Assembly: GCA_913043255.1 (NCBI GenBank)
Contig: CAJWLK010000002.1
Coordinates: 186,001 to 250,000 of the forward strand
Reading direction: 5' to 3'
DNA: 64,000 nt
DNA from: an uncultured Gemmatimonadota bacterium
GTDB lineage: Bacteria > Gemmatimonadota > Gemmatimonadetes > Palauibacterales > Palauibacteraceae
Of this stretch, positions 38,272 to 47,926 are shown in pieces. Below the pieces are notes generated by a model, which worked only from the letters and a program-made list of their open reading frames with translations, had not been told where the DNA came from and ran no database searches. The position numbers were made by a program, and so were the translations under genes. The stretch's first letter is position 1. Every line of letters begins with the position of its first letter.

Positions 38272-40983
38272 TTGGACCGGAATCAATACGACTACGAGAT
38301 TACGCTCGATGGCGAACGTGTCCCCGTGACTCGTGGAGAAACCATCTACGAAGTTTCAGAACGCCACCGCAAATCAATCCCCACGCTGTGCTACGATCCA
38401 CGTCTCGAACCGCTCGGGGCGTGCCGACTTTGCATCGTGGAGATTGAAGGTGCCCGAAACCCAGTCGCCTCTTGTACGACTGTCGCGCAACCAGGTATGA
38501 AAGTCACAACCAAGTCCGCTCGCCTCGAGATGCACCGTCGCGTACTGATGGAGATGGTCGGGTCTGAGAATCGGGATCTCGATGTTGATCCACTATCAGG
38601 TTATGCGTCAGATGAGATGGCGACACTGCTCGATCGGTACGACGCACGAACAAAACGCTTTGCCGGGTCCAGATCGGGTACGAGCCGACCAGACGACGAC
38701 AATCCTTTTATCCTGCGTGATTACGAAAACTGCATCTCCTGTTACAGGTGTGTACGCGTCTGCGCGGAACAGGAAGGAGACTATGCGATCTCGATGATGA
38801 ACCGTGGATTCGAGACGCAAATCACCACCGAATTTGAAGGATTGCTCAAGGACTCTGCATGCACATTCTGCGGACAATGCATACAAACCTGTCCAACTGG
38901 TGCACTCGCCGATGTGAAAGCACTTGCAAATAAAGATGTGCCGGGCGAAACAGAGAAAACGCGGACTGTGTGTCCTTATTGTGGAGTGGGTTGCTCCGTC
39001 GATGTTATGACGCGAGATGACAAGGTCGTCGGGATCCTACCTGCTATGGATGGTCCCGCCAACAAGGGTGCGTTATGTGTCAAAGGACAGTTTGCATTTG
39101 ATTTTGTTTCACACCCTGAACGACTCGCCGCCCCGTTAGTCCGTGGTGACGATGGTGAGCTCCATGAGACCGATTGGGATACGGCACTCGATCGAGCGGC
39201 AACTGGATTCGCGCAGGCCGCCGAAAATCATGGACGACAATCAGTCTATGGGATCGCATCCGGGCGGGCTCCGCACGAAGCTGCTTACATGATGCAACGG
39301 TTCATCCGAGGGGGGTTCGGAACCAATCAAATTGATAACTGCAGCCGTGCCTGACACGCTCCTACGGTCGCCGGTCTGGCGGCCTCTATCGGTCGAGGAG
39401 CCATGTCGAACCCACTCGATGACATGGAAAAACCTGATGTAATTTTTTGCATTGGGACAAATATGACCGAATGCCATCCCGTTGCTGCCACGCGAATCAA
39501 GCGTGCTATCGCCAAAGGGGCGAAACTGATTGTGGCCGATCCTAGGCAGGTTGCGTTGGCAGAGCTCGCCGATATCCATCTGCCACTACGAGTCGGTTCC
39601 GATGTTTCGTTGCTCCTCGCAATGGCTCATGTCATTGCGAGGGATGGATTGGTGGATGAGGCGTTCCTGGAAGAGCGAACCACAGAAGGAACCAAATTTC
39701 TCGATCATGTTGCCGAGTACCCACCCGAGTGGGCTGAATCAATCACTGGAGTTGATGCCAAACTTATCGAACAGGCTGCACAATGGTACGGGGCAGCGGA
39801 GCGCGGTGCCATCTACTACACGCTCGGGATTACCGAACATATTTGCGGTGTCGATAATGTTCAGAGCCTTTGTAACCTGGCCCTGGTCACGGGAAACATT
39901 GGTCGGGAAGGCACTGGAATTAATCCGATGCGGGGGCAAAACAATATCCAAGGGGCAGGAGACTGCGGAGCACTACCCAACAATTATCCAGGATTCCAAT
40001 CGGTACTGGACCCTGCCAACCAGGCCAAGTTCGCAGAAGCCTATGGAAAAGAAGTTGATCTTGAACTTGGGCCGACAAAGGTCCAGGCTTTGGATATGTG
40101 CGGAGACTTAATCCGTGCCATGATTATCAACGGTGAGAACACGGTTGTTACTGATCCCGACCGAGAACACTGTGAACACGCACTCAAAAGTCTTGATCAT
40201 TTTGTTGTAATTGACATTTTTCTCACCGAGACAGCGAAGCTCGCCGATGTCGTGCTTCCAGCGACAGCATGGGCCGAAACAGATGGCGTCTGCGCTAATA
40301 CCGAGCGGCGCGTACAACGACTTCGGAAAGCAGTAACCCCACCGGGTGAGGCAAAGCCAGATTGGTGGATTGTTTCGCGAATCGCCCAACGTATGGGGCT
40401 TGAAGGCTTCACATTTAACTCCGCAAAAGAAGTGTTTAATGAACTTTGCGGACTTTCGCCGATCTACGCTGGCCTCGACTGGGATCGAATCGAACGAGGG
40501 GAGTACCTATGGCCAGTACCTCATAAGGAGCACAAGGGAACGCCGATCCTTCACCGCGGAGAGTTCGAGAACGGTCGCGGAATATTCCAACTGATCGAAT
40601 ATAGGGACCCCGCGGAGACAATCTCACCAGAGTTCCCCGTGTGGCTCACCACGGGGCGTCGCCTTGCAGCCTATCACACCCGAACTCAAACTGGGCGGTC
40701 AGCGGGGATTGACTACCTATTATCAGAAGAAACCCTAGAGGTTAATCCCAGCGACGTCGCAACCTGGGGGCTTGAAGATGGCGGTTGGTGTACACTCACA
40801 AGCCCTCGGGGATCTGTCAGGGTGAAAGTTGAATCCAACAAACGCTCTCCACCCGGAACGGTGTTTGTAAGTTTTAGTTTTGATGATGTTCCGGTCAACG
40901 TTCTTACCGGTGGAGGCTACGACCCTGTGACTCACACTGCTGAACTGAAGGTGTGCCCAGTTCGCGTGGAACCGTCCTTATAA
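38272..40983 (+). CDS. fdhA: formate dehydrogenase alpha subunit, selenoprotein (UGA 39352-39354 as Sec, residue 361)
   Basis: ORFs 38272..39354 and 39403..40983 are in the same frame with no stop except the TGA: NQIDNCSRA-U-HAPTVAGLAASIGRGAMSNPLDDMEKPDVIFCIGTN; N-terminal [2Fe-2S]/4Fe-4S motifs and CPYCGVGC molybdopterin oxidoreductase motif. Confidence 0.95.
39366..39384 (+). promoter_or_regulatory. candidate bacterial SECIS hairpin of fdhA
   Basis: GGTCGCC-GGTCT-GGCGGCC (7 bp with one U.G), starting 12 nt after UGA; loop GGTCT matches the GGUCU core of the E. coli fdhF SECIS loop as recalled. Confidence 0.85.
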
Positions 40984-41012
40984 AAACGGGTCGAGACCAC
41001 ACAAAACTGAGC

Positions 41013-43028
41013 TTATGCCCAATTATCCTTGTCGGACCTATAGGCAGTGATAGATCCTGCGATTGCAGAAGCCATACATGTGAGCGGACTTGCTAAATAG
41101 ACCTTCCCCGGTCCACTTCGACCGGGAAAATTCCGGTTGATCGAACTAATCGTAACCTGGTCCGGTGAGCTTGATACCCCGGGGCCTGCATTAATGCAGG
41201 CCCCACATCCCGGAGCTAAAACCTGGAATCCGGCTTCCTGAAGCAATTTATCGTAGCCCCGTTCGATACAGTAAGCTTCCACATCAATTGAGCCAAACTG
41301 CGCAAAAGCAGCGACCGACGGTGGCACTCGGCGGCCAGCTGCTACCGCTTGTCGGGCGACCTCCGCATACATATCAAAATCATCTCGCTTGGCTCCCGTA
41401 CAGGAGCCAACGAATACGAGATCGACGTTTATATGTTCGTCAAGCCCTGAGATCGCGACACCATTTCCCGGATCACCTGGCTCAGCGACCATCGGTTCTA
41501 ATTGGCTTGCATCGATCTCGATTGTGGCGGCGTAGTGTGCGTCGGGATCACTCTTGAGCCCTTCGCAGAGGTCCCAAATTTCATCAACTGGAATGCCACG
41601 CATTTCAGAGATCCACAACACAGTTTTCTCATCGGGTGCTATGATCCCCGTAAACCCACCTACTTCGGCTGCCATATTTGTGAGTGTTACACGCTCGTCT
41701 ATCGTAAGCGCCGCAATGGTTGACCCAGTGTATTCGATGATGCGGCCAATCGCCTCACCGCTCTTCACCGAAGGATGGCGCAGAATCTCAACCATTAGAT
41801 CCTTAGCTGTTACACCGGGCTGGAGGTCTCCGTTAACTTCTATTCGGATGGATTCCGGCACTTCGAGTCGCACATCCTTCGTTGCCCACGCATTAACTAC
41901 TGCGGAGGTGCCCACTCCGAATGCGAGGCACCCAAGTGCACCAACGTGTGGAGTGTGCGAGTCACTACCGATGATGACTTGTCCTGGGAGTGCATACCTA
42001 TCCTGAATCATAATATGACAGATCCCATCGCTCCCCGTGCGATCTGGAAGTTCTCCGTGTAACCGAACTCCCTTGGCCGTCGCAAACTCACGTTGGCGAT
42101 CATGGAGCGCGTGTGCCGCATCCAAGAGTCCAGCGGCTTTGCGATCCTCTGTGATCACTTCATCTAAAAAAGCTAAGTGGTCACGAAAAAAAAGAATCGA
42201 GTCTGTATCGTTCAAATCCGCTTCACCCGCAAAATCCTGCCAGAAGGTTGAAGCCATGGGGGTCACATACTCATGTGAAAAGCGGAGATCCGTTCGCAAA
42301 AAACCCGTGTCACCTGGCTTTATCCTTGGAACTCCGATATCTGCACCAGATCCATCTTTCAACCAGTGTCTCGCCATGATTTTTTCAGCAATTGTCTCTG
42401 ACCGCTCTAGGTCAGCCACAATCTCGGGTACCGTCACGAGACCTTTTAGTCGGGCTACTGCATACTCAAGCAAGCCACCATACTCAATGATATCGCGTTC
42501 AATTTGGCCTGCATCACCTATAAAAGATTCAAGTGGGATTGCCTCGCCATTCTTGATCTTTTCAATAAGAGAAAAGTCCGTTGATGTTAGAACGCCGATG
42601 TTTGCACAGTTCTCTCCGTAGATACGCTCGATGTTTTCCCCTATGACGACACGAATGCCGGCCGAACGCTCTGCATATGGGGACGCTTCTCGGCTCGACC
42701 CCTTACCACGCCGCTTCCCAGAAACTGAGCAAACAAATCCGCCATTTTTCACATCATTGCGACCGATCGGAAGCTCCTCACCACACATCAAACCGACGTA
42801 GGGGTATTCTCCGAGTTTTTCGTCAAAGTGATAGCACACCCACCCGGGCGTAATTTCATCTGTAGAAATATCGTCACGAAGTGGGATCGAAGGATCCCAC
42901 TCAAGATCCTCCCCCTGCAGTTGTCGCCGTATCAAGTCTGGGTCTTCGGTAAGGAAAAGGATGCGACCCTGGAGTCGTACAGTGGAGGGTCGTTTATTAA
43001 CTTCGGTCTCAAGTAGGTGTTCTAGCAT
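41013..43028 (-). CDS. aconitase/isopropylmalate dehydratase family protein with swivel domain N-terminal to catalytic domain
   Basis: N-terminal LRDDISTDEITPG...KRRGKGSSREASPYAERSAGI (LeuD-like), C-terminal IGSDSHTPHVGALGCLAFGVGT, VGSCTGAKRDDF, PGCGACINAGPG (4Fe-4S Cys). Confidence 0.88.
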   Translation of the reverse strand: MLEHLLETEVNKRPSTVRLQGRILFLTEDPDLIRRQLQGEDLEWDPSIPLRDDISTDEITPGWVCYHFDEKLGEYPYVGLMCGEELPIGRNDVKNGGFVCSVSGKRRGKGSSREASPYAERSAGIRVVIGENIERIYGENCANIGVLTSTDFSLIEKIKNGEAIPLESFIGDAGQIERDIIEYGGLLEYAVARLKGLVTVPEIVADLERSETIAEKIMARHWLKDGSGADIGVPRIKPGDTGFLRTDLRFSHEYVTPMASTFWQDFAGEADLNDTDSILFFRDHLAFLDEVITEDRKAAGLLDAAHALHDRQREFATAKGVRLHGELPDRTGSDGICHIMIQDRYALPGQVIIGSDSHTPHVGALGCLAFGVGTSAVVNAWATKDVRLEVPESIRIEVNGDLQPGVTAKDLMVEILRHPSVKSGEAIGRIIEYTGSTIAALTIDERVTLTNMAAEVGGFTGIIAPDEKTVLWISEMRGIPVDEIWDLCEGLKSDPDAHYAATIEIDASQLEPMVAEPGDPGNGVAISGLDEHINVDLVFVGSCTGAKRDDFDMYAEVARQAVAAGRRVPPSVAAFAQFGSIDVEAYCIERGYDKLLQEAGFQVLAPGCGACINAGPGVSSSPDQVTISSINRNFPGRSGPGKVYLASPLTCMASAIAGSITAYRSDKDNWA

Positions 43029-43059
43029 GATCGCGCACGTTCCCTGTGTATATTCTTAG

Positions 43060-44841
43060 TCAACTAGGCCAGAGGATTGGGATGAAGATTATGGCTGTCA
43101 CCAAAAGAATCAGATTTAAAAGCCCACCAACTTTCGCAAAGTCCGAAAAACGGTATCCGCCTGGCTGATAAATCATAATGTTCGTCTTGTATCCGAAAGG
43201 CGTAATGAAGGAGGCTGAAGCCCCAAACATAACCGACACTAGTAGCGCATAAGGATTTATTCCTGCCTCTATCGCAGCGAAAATGGCGATCGGTGAAAGT
43301 AGGGTAGCTGCCGCCGCATTTGAGATGACGGATGTTAACAGTACCGCCACCAAGTAGAATACGGCCGTTAAGCCAGTAACACCCCAACCGCCAGACACCT
43401 CTAATATACCCGACGCCAGAAGTGACGCCGCCCCTGTCTTATCTAATGCAAGCCCTAACGGTAGGAGTCCCGCCATAACAAACACCACTAACCAGTCGAG
43501 TTCTGCGTATATTTCATCAATCCGTATACAACCCGTAAATACCATCAGGGTAACGCCTGCTAGTGCCGCCGTTACGATATCAAACAAACCAATCCCCGCG
43601 GCGACGACGACGACCGCCATAATCCCTGCCGAGACAGCTGCGCGTGGCCGTTTCTGGAGAGGCGCCTCAACCTCTCCCATGGGGATAAAGCCAGGCTCAT
43701 CTGCAAGACGCTCAAGTGCACTGCCCATACCGTGGACCAAGAGCAAGTCTCCAACCTTAAATTCCACGTCGGCCAACCGTTCATGAACCACGATTCCCTG
43801 CTGTTGAATTGCGAGGACTGTGGCATCGTAGCGTTGTGCAAAGCCGTGGTTTCGGAGGGTTCGCCCCTGGAGAGATGACCCCGGCGCAATCATCACTTCA
43901 ACTAGGCGCCCAGCTCCTGCTGCAAAGCCACTGGTTACACTTGTTCGATCGGCTGGCGTACCGAGCGTCTGCTGGCGTGCAAGTACGAGCAATCGATCCG
44001 CTGCACCTTGCACGTAAAGAATATCGCCTTCCTCAATCTTCGTCGCCGCACGCGGAGAAGGAATGTCTTGCGAGCCACGCTTGATCCCGAGGACGGAGAC
44101 TGCGTAACGCTCTCCCCATTTCAGTTCACCTAATGACCGACCCTTAGCTGGCGACTCAATCGACACTTCAAGTTCGGCAAGAAATCGGCGCATGTCGTAT
44201 TTTCGCGATAGATCCGGGGGGCGATCTCGCCGAGGCAGTTGTGTCCGCCCGATTGTGAACAGATACGCGAAACCAACCACGAGATAAATGATGCCTAATG
44301 GAGCAATAGAGAACATGCTCAGGTCATCATAACCACGCTCTACCGCCATGCCATGTACGATTAAGTTGGTTGACGTACCTATTAGGGAAACCGTACCTCC
44401 AAGAATGGCAACAAAAGACAATGGCATCAGATATAACGACGGCGGCTCTCCCGCCCGATCGGCTAGTGCAACAAAGACCGGAAGAAAAACCATCACAACT
44501 GCCGTATTGTTAAGAAAAGGCGACAACACCGCGACAATCACACAGAGCACGAAAACCCGCATATTGTCACTGCCCAGCGAAGCCGTCTGTGCCCAACGCC
44601 CGATTGCGGCGACCAACCCTGTCTTGCGAAGCCCGAGCCCTAGCACAAGCATTGCCGCAACAGCTACGGTGGCCTCGTTGCTTAACCCTGAGAGAGCTTC
44701 ACGGGGCGTGAGGATTCCACCCAGCAACAAGAGTACCGGGATGGTTAAGCTCACTTGGTCGAGCCGAAGCCGATCCATTGAAAAAAGGATCAGAGCCAGC
44801 ACCGTGAGCAGCAAGACGAACACGATTTCAAATGTCATCAA
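43060..44841 (-). CDS. SLC13/DASS-type permease with central RCK_C-like domains
   Basis: Multi-TM halves flanking regulatory regions (LYVQGAADRLLVLARQ, GDLLLVHGMGSALERLA). Confidence 0.88.
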   Translation of the reverse strand: MMTFEIVFVLLLTVLALILFSMDRLRLDQVSLTIPVLLLLGGILTPREALSGLSNEATVAVAAMLVLGLGLRKTGLVAAIGRWAQTASLGSDNMRVFVLCVIVAVLSPFLNNTAVVMVFLPVFVALADRAGEPPSLYLMPLSFVAILGGTVSLIGTSTNLIVHGMAVERGYDDLSMFSIAPLGIIYLVVGFAYLFTIGRTQLPRRDRPPDLSRKYDMRRFLAELEVSIESPAKGRSLGELKWGERYAVSVLGIKRGSQDIPSPRAATKIEEGDILYVQGAADRLLVLARQQTLGTPADRTSVTSGFAAGAGRLVEVMIAPGSSLQGRTLRNHGFAQRYDATVLAIQQQGIVVHERLADVEFKVGDLLLVHGMGSALERLADEPGFIPMGEVEAPLQKRPRAAVSAGIMAVVVVAAGIGLFDIVTAALAGVTLMVFTGCIRIDEIYAELDWLVVFVMAGLLPLGLALDKTGAASLLASGILEVSGGWGVTGLTAVFYLVAVLLTSVISNAAAATLLSPIAIFAAIEAGINPYALLVSVMFGASASFITPFGYKTNIMIYQPGGYRFSDFAKVGGLLNLILLVTAIIFIPILWPS

Positions 44842-44892
44842 GAAATGTTCCGGTAAAATGACCCTAAGCGCCAGTCAGCGTGGTAGCATCTG

Positions 44893-45810
44893 ATGCGTGT
44901 TCTCATAGCTGGTGGAACCGGATTTCTCGGACGCGCCATCGTGGCCGCACTCACCGACCGCAACGTAGACGTATCGGTTTTGACTCGTGATGCCGCTCGT
45001 GCCGCGGACACATACCCCTTTCTCTCAGCCTCTTTCGTCGAGGGAAACCTGGAGGATCCCGATGCCTTGGTCGCCGCAATGGTCGATATGGATGCTGCCA
45101 TCTTTACAGTTCAATTCTCTGGATATCCCGTAGAGGCACCTGCCGTTGGCCGCACATTTTTAGAGGTGGACACGGGTGGGACTCAATCTTTAGCCTATGC
45201 TGCTAATCGTGCAGGTGTCCCTAAAATCATTTACTTATCAGGGGTGGGAGCCGATGTGTCGTCTAAACGCGTTTGGTATCAGGCTAAAGGATTGGCCGAA
45301 AAGGCTGTGCAGGAAGCAGGCCCAACATGGTCGATCATTCGTCCATCTTGGGTTTATGGCCCCGATGATGTAAGCCTAAACCGTTTCGTGAACCTCGTAC
45401 GAAAGATTCCCTTTTTCTTCCCTCAACTAGGGCCAGGTTCTCAACAAATCACTCCACTATTCATCGATGATTTAGCGGTTTTAGTTCGTGACGTAGTTCT
45501 CGGAAAAAGAGGAGATGGTGCGATCCTTGAAGTCGGCGGACCCGAAACTATTACACTTGACGAGATTGTCCGAACTACAATGCGCTTGCTGGAGCGGGAA
45601 AAACCCATCCTGCACTTCCCCCTATGGCTCGTGCGACCCGCCGCTAAAGTTATAGGCTGGCTTCCGGGACAACTCTTTTCCGCCGACGCTCTAGACTTCC
45701 TTACGCAAGATGGTGTTGCTGATTTGGCCGAGACCTCAAGGTGTTTCCCAAATTTCCGACCGCAAAAATTCGAAACCGCCCTGAAAAGTTACCTCGAGGT
45801 AATATCGTGA
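44893..45810 (+). CDS. NAD(P)-binding epimerase-like protein (NDUFA9-like)
   Basis: MRVLIAGGTGFLGRAIVAALTDRN; IIRPSWVYGPDDVSLNRFV. Confidence 0.88.
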   Translation: MRVLIAGGTGFLGRAIVAALTDRNVDVSVLTRDAARAADTYPFLSASFVEGNLEDPDALVAAMVDMDAAIFTVQFSGYPVEAPAVGRTFLEVDTGGTQSLAYAANRAGVPKIIYLSGVGADVSSKRVWYQAKGLAEKAVQEAGPTWSIIRPSWVYGPDDVSLNRFVNLVRKIPFFFPQLGPGSQQITPLFIDDLAVLVRDVVLGKRGDGAILEVGGPETITLDEIVRTTMRLLEREKPILHFPLWLVRPAAKVIGWLPGQLFSADALDFLTQDGVADLAETSRCFPNFRPQKFETALKSYLEVIS

Positions 45811-46841
45811 GTGCGACTCCTGGCTATCAGGCATCCTTAGATTCAGTCGCGCTTTTCACCGACTTAGGCAGACACGTTCTTGAAATTAAAGGTGCTCGTG
45901 CCTTTGATGCTTTAAACGGCCTTGTCACAAACGCCATTGATAGTGTCCCATCAGGTCAGGGGTGTTACGCATTTCTGTTGAACCCCAAAGGTCGTCCGGT
46001 CGTTGATCTCAGGATCTTAGCTACACCCGGTTTTGAGAAAGACGCAAGCCGTGAATCAACGTCAACTTCCCAGGTGTTTTGGTTGGATATTCCCGTCAAC
46101 GGAGTAGATGCTATTCACACACATTTCACTAAATACATTCCACCAGTCTTTGCTCACTATAGCTCACCTGAACTACATGTTGTAAGCCTCCTAGGCCCAC
46201 GTGCAGTGGAGTGTTTGCGATCCGTCTTGAGTGCGCTCAAGCTGACCCCAACACTAGACCTTGGCCAATTGCCCCATCTTGGCATGACAACGCTCTCGCT
46301 AGAGGCATTAATCGTCCGACGGGAAAAAATCGAAGGGGATGGAATTGATCTTTACATACCGTCCCATGAAATCGAACTCTTTATGCCTGCACTGGAAGAA
46401 GGGGTTCATGCACTCGGTGGTGTGATGGGGACGCCACCAGAGTGGGACATCATCCGCGTGGAAAAAGGTCTCCCCATCTATGGTAGAGAGTTAACCTCGG
46501 AACGCCTTGTCCAAGAGGCGTGCCAAGATGAGCGGGGGATCAGCTTCGAGAAGGGTTGCTTCACTGGTCAAGAGGTCGTTGCACGAATTCACTACCGCGG
46601 GCACGTGAATCGCATGTTGCGCGGCCTCCAAATCCCCTCGGGGCCACCTGATCTCCATTCTGGGGACATACTAACGAGAAATGGGCGAACCATTGGTTCG
46701 GTACACTCAGTGGTTTCTTCGCCTCGATTTGGTCGCCTGGGCCTCGCATACATTCGCCGAGAACTCGAACCCGGTGAACATGTTTCCACAGTTGACCAAT
46801 CTATTCAAAACATCCAGATTACAGACCTTCCCTTTACCTAA
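45807..46841 (+). CDS. YgfZ/GcvT-like folate-binding protein
   Basis: GTG at 45807 overlapping upstream stop; KGCFTGQEVVARIHYRGHVNR signature. Confidence 0.87.
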   Translation: MSATPGYQASLDSVALFTDLGRHVLEIKGARAFDALNGLVTNAIDSVPSGQGCYAFLLNPKGRPVVDLRILATPGFEKDASRESTSTSQVFWLDIPVNGVDAIHTHFTKYIPPVFAHYSSPELHVVSLLGPRAVECLRSVLSALKLTPTLDLGQLPHLGMTTLSLEALIVRREKIEGDGIDLYIPSHEIELFMPALEEGVHALGGVMGTPPEWDIIRVEKGLPIYGRELTSERLVQEACQDERGISFEKGCFTGQEVVARIHYRGHVNRMLRGLQIPSGPPDLHSGDILTRNGRTIGSVHSVVSSPRFGRLGLAYIRRELEPGEHVSTVDQSIQNIQITDLPFT

Positions 46842-46864
46842 AGGTAAAGCACTTCTTCGGGATA

Positions 46865-47875
46865 TTGCCTCTCCCTCCGAGCCACCGTATTCTGCGCGCT
46901 GTGACTACCTATCTAGAAGCCATCCGGGAGGCGATGTGGGAGGAAATGAAGGCGGATTCGTCTGTCTTCGTCATGGGGGAAGATATTGGTGCCTACGGAG
47001 GGGCATTTAAGGTCACGGAAGGATTTCTGGATGAGTTTGGTGCAGATCGAGTTATCGACACTCCTATCAGTGAGGCAGCAATCGTTGGTGCCGCTATTGG
47101 TGCCGCCCATATGGGGCTGAAGCCGATATGTGAGATGCAATTCATTGATTTTATTGGATCCGCATTTGATATAATTGTTAACTTCGCGGCAAAGGTTCGT
47201 TATCGAACTGGAGTGGGGGCAGGAATCGTAATCCGTGGCCCGTGTGGTGCGGGGGGGAGAGCTGGGCCATTCCACTCTCAAAACGTAGAGTCATATTTCG
47301 CTAACGTAGCTGGGCTAAAGATGGTGGCCCCAGCTACTGTGTCCGATGCGAAGGGCCTCCTCAAATCAGCAATTCGAGACCCTGACCCAGTACTGTTTTT
47401 CGAGCATAAGTTTCTTTACCGACGGCTCAAAGATGATCTTCCTGCGGACACCGACTTTGTAGTGCCACTTGGCCGGGCCCGAACACACAGGGAAGGGTCT
47501 GATCTGACCATCGTCACTTATGGCGCAATGCTCTACACCGTTGAGCGGGCAGCTGACCGCCTAGCGGAAGAAGAGGGTGTTAAGGTTGAGATTCTCGATC
47601 TCCGCACACTACGCCCACTTGATGTTGATGCAATCACGACTAGTGTCCGCAAAACGGGCAGACTTTTGATTGTACATGAAGCACCAAGTTTTGGGGGGTT
47701 CGCCGGAGAGGTCACGGCTCAAGTATGCGAGGAAGCCTTTGAGTGGCTTGATGCACCAATTCGTCGTGTAGCAGCCCTCGACACACCTGTACCATATGCT
47801 GCACCCCTCGAAGACGCCCATCTTCCGGCCGTTGATGACGTACTGGCGACTGCTCGAGGACAATTAGCTTATTGA
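46865..47875 (+). CDS. 2-oxoacid (pyruvate) dehydrogenase E1 component, beta subunit
   Basis: MGEDIGAYGGAFKVTEGF, DTPISEAAIVGAAIGAA, HSQNVESYFANVAGLKMVAPAT; alternative start GTG 46901. Confidence 0.93.
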   Translation: MPLPPSHRILRAVTTYLEAIREAMWEEMKADSSVFVMGEDIGAYGGAFKVTEGFLDEFGADRVIDTPISEAAIVGAAIGAAHMGLKPICEMQFIDFIGSAFDIIVNFAAKVRYRTGVGAGIVIRGPCGAGGRAGPFHSQNVESYFANVAGLKMVAPATVSDAKGLLKSAIRDPDPVLFFEHKFLYRRLKDDLPADTDFVVPLGRARTHREGSDLTIVTYGAMLYTVERAADRLAEEEGVKVEILDLRTLRPLDVDAITTSVRKTGRLLIVHEAPSFGGFAGEVTAQVCEEAFEWLDAPIRRVAALDTPVPYAAPLEDAHLPAVDDVLATARGQLAY

Positions 47876-47926
47876 TCCGAACCGGTCTCCTCCGGCAAAG
47901 ATCTCACATTTCAGGAAGAGAGTCAT

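Noticed and set aside
39403-40983. ORF starting at internal ATG as a separate gene
   Set aside because: Same frame as 38272-39354, separated only by a UGA at the known FDH Sec site; better read as one selenoprotein gene.
42037-42621. 194-aa ORF antisense to the aconitase-family gene
   Set aside because: Shadow ORF opposite a clear conserved enzyme; Ser/Arg-rich composition typical of antisense reading.
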